Source: Streptomyces sennicomposti (GTDB lineage Bacteria > Actinomycetota > Actinomycetes > Streptomycetales > Streptomycetaceae). Taken from it: a DNA stretch of 64,000 nucleotides. The stretch covers positions 1 to 64,000 of the forward strand of contig NZ_JAIOAB010000031.1 of the NCBI RefSeq assembly GCF_019890635.1, written 5' to 3'. Under the pieces are notes generated by a model. The model saw only the letters and a program-made list of their open reading frames with translations. It did no database searches and was not told where the DNA came from. A program made the position numbers and the translations under genes. This document shows positions 25,394 to 33,405 of the stretch, one piece after another (within the stretch, counting starts at the first letter, position 1; each line of letters begins with the position of its first letter).

Positions 25394-26626
25394 TCAGGAA
25401 CGCGGGACGAAGGTGATCGGCATTTTCCTCGCGCCTGTGTTCCCGGAATCAGGCAGCCACTCGGCGCCTTCTCCCACCCGTAGATCGGTCAGCCGCGCAG
25501 CCAGCGCCGAGAGGGCCACATTGAGGTCCGCCCTGGCGACGAAGTGCCCCAGGCAGTGGTGCAGGCCGCCGCCGAAAGCGAAATGAGGCGAGCGGTCGGC
25601 GTCGAGGTCGATACGGTCCGGGTTGTCGAACTGGGCGGGATCGGTGGCCGACGTAAGGGTGAACAGATGGACCGTCGTCCCCTTCTCGATCGTGCGCTCC
25701 TTGTGCTGGAAAGTTTCTGCCGCTTCGCGCGTGGTCCATCGGTTGATCGGGTTGACGCGGAGCACTTCTTCGACCGCCTTGACGGAATAGCGGTCCGGGT
25801 CCGCGGCCAGCTTCTCCCACTGGTCCGGCTGCCGTGAGAACGATTCGACAGCCAGCGCCAGTTGGTTCCGGGTCGTGTCGATCCCCGCGAAGATGAGCAG
25901 GATGATGAGATTGATCAGCTCCTGGTCCGAGAGCCTGCCGTCGTCCTCGTCCCTGGTCTCCACCAGGGTGCTGAGGATGTCGTCCCGGGGCGACTTCCTC
26001 CTGCTGCTCACCAAGGATTCCGCGTACCGGGTGAGTTCGACGACGGCTTCGTCGATCTGTGCGATGTTCTCCTGGATCGAGATGCCGATACCGAGCCCGA
26101 TCGTGGACGCCAGCTGATTGATCTTCTTCCAGTCGCGCTCGTCTATGCCCAGCATCATGCACAGGATCCGGGTTGAGTACGGCGCCGCGAAGCGACTGGC
26201 GAACTCCGTCTGCCCGTCTTCGATCCATTCGTCTATCAGGCCGTCCGCCAGGGCGCGGAACCGGGCTCGCAACGGGTCTATCCGGCGCGGAGAGAACGCG
26301 GGGTTCACCAGGCGGCGGATCCTGTTGTGCTCGTCGCCCTCCAGTACCAGCAGAGTCTTCTTCCACCAGCTGTCGTAGTGCCCCCCGGCCACTCCGTGCT
26401 GAGCCGGCCACTTGGCCGACCCCTGCGTCAGACGGGGGTTCTTCAGCAGGGAACTGCTGTCCTCGTACGAGAGGACGGCAATGCCCCAGTCGGTTTCCGC
26501 GTACCAGTGTGCGGCCCGCGCCTTTCGCACCTCTTCCGAGTCCATGCGAAAGTACTTGTCATTGATGTCGAGGTGCAGAGGTGTCGGTTGCTGCGCCATG
26601 GGGAACGGCTCCTGATCGTCGGACAC
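25394..26626 (-). CDS. cytochrome P450
   Basis: 410-aa bacterial class I P450. The I-helix motif is AGIDTTRNQL (about residues 244-253), the ExxR is in AVEEVLRVNP, and the heme loop FAFGGGLHHCLGHFVAR has its Cys ligand near residue 358. It is the last gene of the biosynthetic operon, 7 bp after the EctA-like gene. The ferredoxin and reductase genes at 35.4-36.8 kb are its likely electron donors. Expected chemistry is hydroxylation, epoxidation or desaturation of a small amino-acid-derived product; the substrate is unknown. A carrier-bound substrate is also possible. Confidence 0.95.
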   Translation of the reverse strand: MSDDQEPFPMAQQPTPLHLDINDKYFRMDSEEVRKARAAHWYAETDWGIAVLSYEDSSSLLKNPRLTQGSAKWPAQHGVAGGHYDSWWKKTLLVLEGDEHNRIRRLVNPAFSPRRIDPLRARFRALADGLIDEWIEDGQTEFASRFAAPYSTRILCMMLGIDERDWKKINQLASTIGLGIGISIQENIAQIDEAVVELTRYAESLVSSRRKSPRDDILSTLVETRDEDDGRLSDQELINLIILLIFAGIDTTRNQLALAVESFSRQPDQWEKLAADPDRYSVKAVEEVLRVNPINRWTTREAAETFQHKERTIEKGTTVHLFTLTSATDPAQFDNPDRIDLDADRSPHFAFGGGLHHCLGHFVARADLNVALSALAARLTDLRVGEGAEWLPDSGNTGARKMPITFVPRS

Positions 26627-26633
26627 TGCGGGC

Positions 26634-27173
26634 TCAACCGGCGGTCAACGGGCCGATGCGGTAGAGGACCTCGTCGTGGTGGCTGTCGGGGAAGAGGCTG
26701 CCGGGGAACAGCACGCGGGTCTCGATGCGAGCCGAGTGCTTCTTGGCGAACTGCTTCAGCACCATGAGTATCGCCTTGTTCTCGGCGGACACCGTGGCCT
26801 CGACGTACCGGGCGCCCTGGGCCACCTGCCGGTCGGCCGCGGCCTGGAACAGCTTCACCCCGAGGAAGGGGATGCCGTGGCGCGGATTGACGGCGGTCTG
26901 CCAGACGAAGTAGGTCTCCGGCTCCTCGGGGCGGCGGTAACCGGTGAGGAAGCCGACGATCTCGTCGTCCACGGTCGCGATCAGCGAACCGTCGGTGAAG
27001 TCCCGGAACCACAGCGTGTAGTAGTAGATGCTGTTGGAGTCCAGGCCGGGCGTGTTCTCGACCAGTTTCCACACGGCCGGACCGTCCTCGGGCACCGGTG
27101 CCCGGAAGACCGCCTGCTTCTTCTCGGCGGTGCTCCGGTCCGCGCCGGCTGCGGGGGTGGTGCTGATCGTCAT
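26634..27173 (-). CDS. EctA-like diaminobutyrate acyltransferase (GNAT) with altered CoA loop
   Basis: 179 aa. The overall pattern follows diaminobutyrate acetyltransferase EctA: FRAPVPEDGPAVWKLVENTPGLDSNS, then GFLTGYRRPEEPETYFVWQTAV, VEATVSAENKA and the C-terminal YRIGPL. However, the acetyl-CoA pyrophosphate loop, which reads RGxGLAxRL in EctA, is here NPRHGIPFLGVKL, so the RGxG element is lost. This suggests a changed acyl donor, for example an acyl-carrier protein thioester, or loss of normal acetylation. It lies 40 bp after the EctB-like gene, so its acceptor is probably diaminobutyrate or a derivative. Acyl identity is inference. Confidence 0.82.
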   Translation of the reverse strand: MTISTTPAAGADRSTAEKKQAVFRAPVPEDGPAVWKLVENTPGLDSNSIYYYTLWFRDFTDGSLIATVDDEIVGFLTGYRRPEEPETYFVWQTAVNPRHGIPFLGVKLFQAAADRQVAQGARYVEATVSAENKAILMVLKQFAKKHSARIETRVLFPGSLFPDSHHDEVLYRIGPLTAG

Positions 27174-27213
27174 GGCGGGGGGATCCTTTCTCCGTCGGGG
27201 GTACCGGGCGCGG

Positions 27214-28476
27214 TCATGCCGTTTCGAAGACGGCGCGTTGCACGATGCGCAGCCCCAGCTCCAGTTCGTCGCCGGAGATGGTCAGCGGGGGCAGCAGCTT
27301 GACGACCTGGCCATGTGCTCCGGAGGTCTCCACGAGCACTCCGAGTTCGAAGGCCCGGCGTGCGGCGCGGCCGGCGTGCCGGGGGTCGGAGAGCTCAAGG
27401 CCCCAGACCATCCCGCGGCCGCGGTAGGCGGATCCGCTGTGGTGCGCGGCGGTGTCGCGCAGCGCGGCTTCGATGGTCTGGGCGTGTGCCAGGGTCTGCT
27501 GCTTCAGCTTGTCGTCGGCCCAGTAGGTGTTGAGGGCGGCGGCCGCGGTGACGAAGGCCGGATTGTTGCCGCGGAACGTGCCGTTGTGTTCGCCCGGCTC
27601 CCAGACGTCCAGTTCCGGTCGGAACAGGCAGAGGGACATGGGCAGTCCGTACCCGCTGATGGACTTGGAGACGGTGACGATGTCCGGGGTGATGCCGGCC
27701 TCCTCGAAGGAGAAGAACGCGCCGGTGCGTCCGCAGCCCATCTGGATGTCGTCGACGATCAGCAGCATGTCGTGCTGCCGGCAGAGCTGGGCGAGGCGGC
27801 GCAACCACTGCGGACGGGCCACGTTGACGCCGCCCTCGCCCTGGATCGTCTCCACGATCACCGCGGCCGGCTTGTCCAGCCCCGACCCGTGGTCCCGGAG
27901 CAGCCGCTCGAACCACAGGAAGTCGGGCGTCTTCCCGCCCATGTAGTGGTCGAAGGGCATGGGAGCGGTGTGCACGAGCGGTACGCCGGCGCCGGCCCGC
28001 TTGAAGGCGTTGCCGGTCACCGCCAGGGAGCCCAGCGACATGCCGTGGAAGGCGTTGGTGAAGGAGACGACCGTCTCGCGCCCCTTGACCTTGCGTGCCA
28101 GCTTGAGGGCGGCTTCGACGGCGTTGGTTCCGGTCGGGCCCGGGAACATGACCTTGTAGGGCAGGTCCCGCGGGCGCAGGATCATGTTCTGGAAGAACTC
28201 GAGGAACGCGCGCTTGGCCGTGGTCGACATGTCCAGGCCGTGGGTGACGCCGTCGCGCTCCAGGTAGTCGAGCAGAGCGCGCTTCAGCACCGGGTTGTTG
28301 TGGCCGTAGTTGAGGGATCCGGCGCCGGCGAAGAAGTCCAGGTACTCGTGCCCGTCCTCGTCGTACATCCGGCTGCCGTGCGCCCGGTCGAACACGGTGG
28401 GCCAGCCGCGGCAGTAGCTGCGTACCTCTGACTCAAGGGTCGTGAAGACGCTCAGGTCGGGCTGGATGAGCGTCAT
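27214..28476 (-). CDS. EctB-like L-2,4-diaminobutyrate:2-oxoglutarate aminotransferase
   Basis: 420-aa class III PLP aminotransferase. It is expected to convert aspartate-4-semialdehyde plus glutamate to L-2,4-diaminobutyrate. Canonical EctB blocks are present: the opening FTTLESEVRSYCRGWPTVFDRA, FFAGAGSLNYGHNNP, MFPGPTGTNAVEAALKLARK, FHGMSLGSLAVTGN, IVETIQGEGGVN, DDIQMGCGRTG and the PLP lysine in SKSISGYGLPMS (near residue 270). It overlaps the carrier protein gene by 4 bp (ATGA), so they are translationally coupled. No ectoine synthase (EctC) is nearby, so diaminobutyrate must serve another product. Confidence 0.9.
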   Translation of the reverse strand: MTLIQPDLSVFTTLESEVRSYCRGWPTVFDRAHGSRMYDEDGHEYLDFFAGAGSLNYGHNNPVLKRALLDYLERDGVTHGLDMSTTAKRAFLEFFQNMILRPRDLPYKVMFPGPTGTNAVEAALKLARKVKGRETVVSFTNAFHGMSLGSLAVTGNAFKRAGAGVPLVHTAPMPFDHYMGGKTPDFLWFERLLRDHGSGLDKPAAVIVETIQGEGGVNVARPQWLRRLAQLCRQHDMLLIVDDIQMGCGRTGAFFSFEEAGITPDIVTVSKSISGYGLPMSLCLFRPELDVWEPGEHNGTFRGNNPAFVTAAAALNTYWADDKLKQQTLAHAQTIEAALRDTAAHHSGSAYRGRGMVWGLELSDPRHAGRAARRAFELGVLVETSGAHGQVVKLLPPLTISGDELELGLRIVQRAVFETA

Positions 28477-28736
28477 GCCGAGACCTGCTCGAGCCGGGTG
28501 CGCAGGACGAAGTCGGTGAAGGTGTCCACCGAGACGAAGTCGTCCGCGTCCAGGTCCTCCGGGTCGACGACCAGGCCGACGGAGTCCTCCATGGCCATCA
28601 GCATCTCGAGCATGGTGGTCGAGTCGAGGTGCAGGTCGTCGAAGAGCCTCACGTCGCCGGTGAGACCCGTGACGGGGCGTTCGAGGACGTCGGTGAGGGC
28701 GTTCTCGAGGGCGGTGACGACGTTCTGGCGATCCAT
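28473..28736 (-). CDS. acyl/aminoacyl carrier protein
   Basis: 87 aa with the phosphopantetheine site LHLDSTTMLEML (Ser39). The four-helix ACP pattern is clear: VVTALENALTDVLE, then the DS motif helix, and VDTFTDFVLR at the end. AAGGA is well spaced for the ATG at 28736; an ATG two codons earlier is too close to it. It sits between the AMP ligase and the EctB gene. The stand-alone form fits the BtrI/VinL type of carrier that holds an amino acid while a decarboxylase acts on it. Confidence 0.9.
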   Translation of the reverse strand: MDRQNVVTALENALTDVLERPVTGLTGDVRLFDDLHLDSTTMLEMLMAMEDSVGLVVDPEDLDADDFVSVDTFTDFVLRTRLEQVSA

Positions 28737-28785
28737 GGGCATGTCCTTGTGTGTGAGGAGTTGCTGCGGTCGGGTGGAAGGAGGA

Positions 28786-30336
28786 TCAGTGGGCCAGGCC
28801 GGCCCGCGGGGCCTCGGCGGTGACCGGGGCGGCCGAGGTCTGTTCGATCACAGCGGCCAGCTTCTTGCGGTCGACCTTGCCGTTGCCGTTGGTGGGCAGG
28901 GCGTCCAGGCGGACGCAGCGCCGCGGGATCTTGAAGGGTTCGATGTGGTCGCGCATGCTCTCGCGCACCTCGTCGGCGCTGATGTCGGCGACCACGGCGA
29001 GGAGCGCGCCCCGCTTGCCCTCGGGGGGCAGTACGGCGGCCGAGGTCACCCCCTCGACGCGGGTGGCGGCGGCTTCCACCTCGGTGGCGCTCAGCCGGAA
29101 TCCCCGCTCCTTGTACAGGTCGTCCCGGCGGCCGGAGAAGTAGAGGTAGCCCTCCTCGTCCAGCCGGCCGTAGTCGCCGGTGCGCAGCTCGGGGAACAGT
29201 CCCTCGGCACGGGGGAAACGCTCGGCGGTCAGCTCGGGGCGTTTCCAGTAGCCCGCCATGACGTTCGGACCGCGCACGACGAACTGGCCGATCTGCCCGG
29301 GAGGCAGCCGGTGGCCGTCGTCGTCGACGACGAAGACCTCGGTGCCCGGCAGCGGCAGGCCGCATGATCCCGGACGGTCGAGGTCTCCGTCCGGTGGCAT
29401 GATCGCCGTGCGCTTGCACTCCGTGAGGCCGTACATCACCTGGATCCTCAGCCGGGGCAGTGCGGCGCGCAGCGCGGACATGGTGGTTTCGGACAGGGCC
29501 GCTCCGGTGTTGGTCAGCAGCCGCAGCCGGCTCGGTCCTCCGCTGCTGCGGCGCAGCAGCCAGGCGAGCCGATCGGCGATGGAGGGCACGGCGGGCAGCA
29601 CGGTCGCCCCGGCTTCCTCCAGACTGCGCAGCAACGGGGGTCCCGCCTCGGCGACCGAGCCCAGGTGCAGCCGGGCGCCGCTCAGCGCGGCGAGGTAGAC
29701 CTGGTAGAGCCCGTAGTCGAAGGAGAGCGGCAGCGGGCAGTACACGACGTCGTCGCCGCGGTACCGCAGGCACTCCTGGATCGCGAAGACGGCGAAGAGC
29801 ACCTGCTGGTGGGTGCCGACCACGGCCTTGGGCATCGAGGTGGTGCCGGAGGTGTAGATCAGGCTGACCGGGTCCACGGGCAGGGCGCTGCGGCCACCGG
29901 GGGCGAGCGGCACGTCGGTGTCCGTGTCGAGCGCGGTCCGGACGAGCTCGTCGAGCCCGAGGAAGCGCACCTCGTGCTCGGCGGCGGTCCGTCCCGCACC
30001 GGGATCGTCGGAGACCAGCAGTTTGGGTTCGCAGTCCCGCAGCACATGGTCCAGCGGCCCGCCGCGTACCTGCTCGTGCAGCACGCTGAAGACGGCGCCC
30101 AGGCGGGAGGCCGCGTAGAGCAGCACGGTGATGCCGATCCCGTCGGCCGCGGTGACGACGATCCGGTCGCCGCGCCGCAGTCCCTCGCGGTGCAGGAGCG
30201 CGGCCATCCTGGTGCTGGCGGAGGCGAGTTCTCCGTAGGTCAGGCTGCGGCTGTGCGAACTCAAAGCGGCCGATCGAGGGCTGCGGTCGGCGGCCGCCTC
30301 CAGCAGTTCGTGCAGCAGTTGCGCTGTACGGGCCAT
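28786..30336 (-). CDS. AMP-dependent acyl/aminoacyl-ACP ligase
   Basis: 516-aa adenylate-forming enzyme. The P-loop is LIYTSGTTSMPKAV (near residue 165), MYGLTECKRTAI is the A5 core, RTGDYGRLDEEGYLYFSGR is A7/A8 with the hinge Asp, and GNGKVDRKKL gives the catalytic C-terminal Lys. The group resembles the stand-alone ligases that pair with a carrier protein and a fold-III decarboxylase (BtrJ, VinN, and the exosortase-associated AMP ligase family). Its start overlaps the stop of the upstream fusion gene (ATGA). It should load an amino acid such as aspartate, glutamate or diaminobutyrate onto the carrier; the substrate cannot be read by eye. Confidence 0.9.
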   Translation of the reverse strand: MARTAQLLHELLEAAADRSPRSAALSSHSRSLTYGELASASTRMAALLHREGLRRGDRIVVTAADGIGITVLLYAASRLGAVFSVLHEQVRGGPLDHVLRDCEPKLLVSDDPGAGRTAAEHEVRFLGLDELVRTALDTDTDVPLAPGGRSALPVDPVSLIYTSGTTSMPKAVVGTHQQVLFAVFAIQECLRYRGDDVVYCPLPLSFDYGLYQVYLAALSGARLHLGSVAEAGPPLLRSLEEAGATVLPAVPSIADRLAWLLRRSSGGPSRLRLLTNTGAALSETTMSALRAALPRLRIQVMYGLTECKRTAIMPPDGDLDRPGSCGLPLPGTEVFVVDDDGHRLPPGQIGQFVVRGPNVMAGYWKRPELTAERFPRAEGLFPELRTGDYGRLDEEGYLYFSGRRDDLYKERGFRLSATEVEAAATRVEGVTSAAVLPPEGKRGALLAVVADISADEVRESMRDHIEPFKIPRRCVRLDALPTNGNGKVDRKKLAAVIEQTSAAPVTAEAPRAGLAH

Positions 30337-31265
30337 CAGGTCTCCTCGGCAACGGGGTGGAGGGCGTTCGCCGTGTCCGTCCTGCGGAAGGGGACGACAG
30401 TGGTGGCGGTGGCGGAGCAGACGAGCTCGGGGGCGTCGAGGACCGCGGCGGCGCTCTCTCCCGCTCCCGGGCGGGCGCTGAGGACTTTGTGCGCCTCGAG
30501 TTCGACCACCCGGCGCAGCCTGGTCCGTCGCACCAGTCGCCCGCGTGCCTCGATGTAGTCGCCCGGCTTCACGGGTGCGGCGAAGCGGACATCGCTGTAC
30601 TGGGCCAGCAGCCCCTCGTCGCCGTCCGTGCGGATGGTGATCTCGGTGACCAGATCGCCGAACAGGCGCAGGAGGCGGGCGCCGTCCACCAGGTCGCCCC
30701 CGTAGTGGGCTTCCTCCTGGCCGACTCGTACGCGCAGGAAGGCGGTGGCCTCCGGGGTCTGTTCACCCCGGGCACTGTGCTGGGCGGGGGCTGTCGTGTG
30801 GATGCTGGGCGGCGACACGGTGTCAGGCTCCTTCGGTTCGGCGGGTGCTGTTCGTCCGTTCTCGGCCGCCGCGCCGCCGGTGCCGGGGACGCCGATGGCG
30901 ACTGCGGCCACGACGGTCTGTTTGTGGGTGATGGACACGGAGACGGAGGGCGGGGCCCATCGGGCGGCTCTCCCGTGGAAGCGGACGGCGGGGGCGCCGT
31001 GCGGTGTGTGCGCCACGCATATCTCCCGCGGCGCCACGCCCTGGAGGAAGCCCCTGCCCAGGACCTTGAGAATGGCCTCCTTGGCGGCGAAGCGGCCCGA
31101 GAGGAACTCCAGGCGCCGTCGGCCGCCGAGCGTCTCGGCGTGGGCCAGTTCCTCCGGGGCGAAGCTGAAGCGCAGGAACCAGGGGCGCTCGACCAGACGG
31201 CGGAGTTCCGAGCAGTCGAGGACATCGACCCCGACCCGGACGGCCCGGCTTGCCGCGGTGGTCAT
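30336..31265 (-). CDS. fusion: AcpS-type phosphopantetheinyl transferase + 3-aminobutyryl-CoA ammonia-lyase-like hotdog domain
   Basis: 309 aa in two parts. Residues 1-130 are an AcpS-type 4'-phosphopantetheinyl transferase: GVDVLDCSELRRLVE with the metal Asp, FAPEELAHAETL, then the conserved FLSGRFAAKEAILKVLG and a C-terminal VSITHK. Residues about 130-165 form a Pro/Ala/Glu linker. Residues 166-309 are a hotdog fold close to 3-aminobutyryl-CoA ammonia-lyase: EEAHYGGDLVDGARLLRLFGD, DGDEGLLAQYSDVRF, PVKPGDYIEARGRLV. The first part would activate the local carrier. The second would add or remove ammonia on a beta-aminoacyl thioester. Both ends overlap neighbours by 4 bp (ATGA). I do not know this fusion from other clusters. 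Confidence 0.85.
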   Translation of the reverse strand: MTTAASRAVRVGVDVLDCSELRRLVERPWFLRFSFAPEELAHAETLGGRRRLEFLSGRFAAKEAILKVLGRGFLQGVAPREICVAHTPHGAPAVRFHGRAARWAPPSVSVSITHKQTVVAAVAIGVPGTGGAAAENGRTAPAEPKEPDTVSPPSIHTTAPAQHSARGEQTPEATAFLRVRVGQEEAHYGGDLVDGARLLRLFGDLVTEITIRTDGDEGLLAQYSDVRFAAPVKPGDYIEARGRLVRRTRLRRVVELEAHKVLSARPGAGESAAAVLDAPELVCSATATTVVPFRRTDTANALHPVAEET

Positions 31266-32548
31266 CCGGCCGCGGTGCGGAAGTCGACGAGGTGCTGCTT
31301 GGCGAGCAGATCCTCCGTGGTGTCGCGGTCCCGGACCAGATGGGCCCGCCCGCCGCGCACCATCACCTCGGCCGGGAAACCGTGACTGAGGAAGAGCCCG
31401 GGTGAGGCCGTGGGCCCGTAGGCCCCGGACCGCTCCACCGCCAGCAGATCCCCCGGCCGCACCTCCGGCAGCCGGACCTTCTTGGCGATGACGTCGTTGG
31501 GTGTGCACAGCGGCCCCGTCACGCTGTAGGGCCGCAGCGCTCCGGCGCCCCGGTTCCCCACGCGGCGGATCGGGAAGTTGCGCTTGACGAAGCTCCCGAC
31601 ACCGACGGCGGCCATGTGGTGGTTCGTGCCGCCGTCGGCGACGACGAAGCTCTCCCCCATGGAGTTCTTCACATAGCGGGCCCGGATGAGGTACGTGCCG
31701 GCCGTGGCCGTCAGGAACCGGCCCAGCTCCGTGATCATCCGGCAGCGCGGGTTGCGCGCGGAGAAGGAGGAGAGGACGTCCGCCAGTGCGGTTCCCAGGG
31801 TGGCGAGGTCCAGATCCTCCTCGTTGTCGAAGTAGGCGACGCCGAGCCCACCGCCGAAGTCCACGGTCTCCAGGGGGAAGCCGAGCCGTCCGGCCAGCTC
31901 CTCGGCGGTGGCGAGGATCCGGCGGGTGTTGTGGACGACGTCCTCGTGGTTCAGGAACCGTGTCCCCATGTAGGCGTGCACCCCCTTCACCCGGACGCGG
32001 CGCAGGGCCGCGAGTCGGTGCTTGGAGTCGCGCAGTTCGGCTTCGTCGATGCCGAACTGCCGGGGCTTGCCTCCCATGGCCAGTCCTGACCCCTTGCTGC
32101 CGAAGGCGGGGTTCACTCGCAGAAGCACGGGGAACTCGTCGCGGCCGGCGGTTTCCAGCAGCGAGTCCAGCAGGTCGAGTTCGTCCAGCGATTCGCAGAC
32201 GATCGCGTGGATTCCGGCTTCGACGCACGCGGTGAGTTCGCGTTCGTCCTTGCCGGGGCCGAGGAAGATGACGTCCTGGGGCGCGACCCCGGCGTGCAGG
32301 GCGGTGACCAGTTCGGCATAGGAGGAGACCTCGGCGCCGGCGCCGAACGAGTTCAGCAGTGCGCAGACACTGATGTTCGGGTTGGCTTTGAGCGAGTAGA
32401 AAACATCGACACCGGCCGGGAGAACGCCGCGCAGCTTGCGATACGTGTCCTCCAGGATGTCCGCGTCGTAGACGAACAGAGGGGTGCCGAACTCCTCGGC
32501 GAGGGCCGCCATCGTATTGCCCTGGATGTGGTCGTTCGAGGTAGCCAT
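31262..32548 (-). CDS. PLP-dependent fold-III (alanine-racemase type) amino acid decarboxylase, BtrK/VinO-like
   Basis: 428 aa. An N-terminal alanine-racemase barrel has the PLP lysine in VFYSLKANPNISV (Lys54). LLRVNPAFGSKGSGLAMGGKPRQFGID and FGGGLGVAYFD are hallmark blocks of the branch that includes BtrK, VinO and the exosortase-associated decarboxylase. The C-terminal beta domain carries GGTNHHMAAVG and GPLCTPNDV. Relatives decarboxylate an amino acid held on a carrier protein (gamma-glutamyl-BtrI, 3-methylaspartyl-VinL). Free diaminopimelate or diaminobutyrate decarboxylation is an alternative. It is the first gene of the leftward operon, with a roughly 500-bp upstream region. Confidence 0.9.
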   Translation of the reverse strand: MATSNDHIQGNTMAALAEEFGTPLFVYDADILEDTYRKLRGVLPAGVDVFYSLKANPNISVCALLNSFGAGAEVSSYAELVTALHAGVAPQDVIFLGPGKDERELTACVEAGIHAIVCESLDELDLLDSLLETAGRDEFPVLLRVNPAFGSKGSGLAMGGKPRQFGIDEAELRDSKHRLAALRRVRVKGVHAYMGTRFLNHEDVVHNTRRILATAEELAGRLGFPLETVDFGGGLGVAYFDNEEDLDLATLGTALADVLSSFSARNPRCRMITELGRFLTATAGTYLIRARYVKNSMGESFVVADGGTNHHMAAVGVGSFVKRNFPIRRVGNRGAGALRPYSVTGPLCTPNDVIAKKVRLPEVRPGDLLAVERSGAYGPTASPGLFLSHGFPAEVMVRGGRAHLVRDRDTTEDLLAKQHLVDFRTAAG

Positions 32549-33050
32549 GCAATCACTGCCATCCGCCGTCGTCGGACCGGCGGCTTACGGTTCGCTCCTT
32601 CGTGAGTGAGCTGCCTGGGGTGGATGTCCGATCTTTCATCGCTCGCCTCTCGACTGGTTCGTTGTCCAGCAATCTCGATTCTGCGAGCTTTCACGCGGCA
32701 AAGGAAGGACTGACGGGTGGACAGAATCGGTCCTGACCTATTCAGGCCCGCGAGCGGACTTGTTGTCCGACGAATGAGGAGACGGCGGTCGCGATATTCC
32801 CCGTGCATACTGAATCAAACTTATGAAAAAGGCCCGGCTTCCCACGGTGGCCGACGAGAGCGGCCGCACCGGCCGGCATGCCTGGACGTGCCCGGGGGGA
32901 TCGCCGGGCAGGGTGGCGGAAGATCGCCGCAGGGTGGCGGAGGATCGCCGGGCAGGGCGGTCCGGTCGTCCTGCCCGTCGGCGGGGACACCCGGACACGG
33001 GCCGGAAGGAGCACCCGCCCCGCGACGGATCGGATCAGGGCGAGACGGCC
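32549..33050. other. 502-bp upstream region of the biosynthetic operon
   Basis: No convincing gene. Minus-strand features include an AT-rich patch near 32790-32830 that could hold a promoter, the inverted repeat CGGAC-TTGTT-GTCCG at 32755-32769, and a CTGGTTC half-site at 32654-32660 like one arm of the cluster operator. Three imperfect 20-22-bp repeats containing GATCGCCG and GGGTGGCGGA occupy about 32899-32960. The long distance from the AT-rich patch to the decarboxylase start suggests a long leader. Confidence 0.5.
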
Positions 33051-33338
33051 TCAATCCAGTTCGTAGTGCATGAGCGGCGCTTCAGCGCGCCGCAGGCACC
33101 ATTCAGCCAGCTGAGGGCACGCGGCGGCGGCGCGCGCCCAGATCTGCTCGGCGGTCGACTCCGCCTCGTTCAAGGACGCGACGCGCAGGAAGAGCCCGAT
33201 GACCGGGTCAGGTCGTGACTGCAGATGCACGCTGACATGTTCGAGGACGTCCGGTGCGGTGGCTTCCAGCAGCTGCCTGATCTCGGCGGGCAGGGAGGCG
33301 TCGCCCGGAGGGGAGACAGCGAGGTGGACGAGGTACAT
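33051..33338 (-). CDS. small hypothetical protein in cluster
   Basis: 95 aa, unrecognised. It reads as a compact alpha/beta protein: MYLVHLAVSPPGDASLPAEI..., VSVHLQSRPDPVIGLFLRVAS, AEQIWARAAAACPQLAEWCLRR. No signal peptide, metal motif or membrane helix. It lies 67 bp downstream of the LuxR-type gene on the same strand and is probably cotranscribed with it. A regulatory accessory role is possible but is only positional inference. Confidence 0.65.
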   Translation of the reverse strand: MYLVHLAVSPPGDASLPAEIRQLLEATAPDVLEHVSVHLQSRPDPVIGLFLRVASLNEAESTAEQIWARAAAACPQLAEWCLRRAEAPLMHYELD

Positions 33339-33405
33339 GAGGCAACTGTCCTATTCGGTTCGTCAATCCCTTCCACGCCGTGTCGATCAGCGACCATACG
33401 GACCG

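Noticed and set aside
26634..28476. Ectoine biosynthesis locus
   Set aside because: EctA- and EctB-like proteins are present but ectoine synthase and hydroxylase are absent, and the genes overlap with carrier-protein and P450 genes.
28786..32548. Exosortase/PEP-CTERM system
   Set aside because: The AMP ligase and decarboxylase resemble exosortase-associated families, but there is no exosortase, glycosyltransferase or PEP-CTERM protein in the window.
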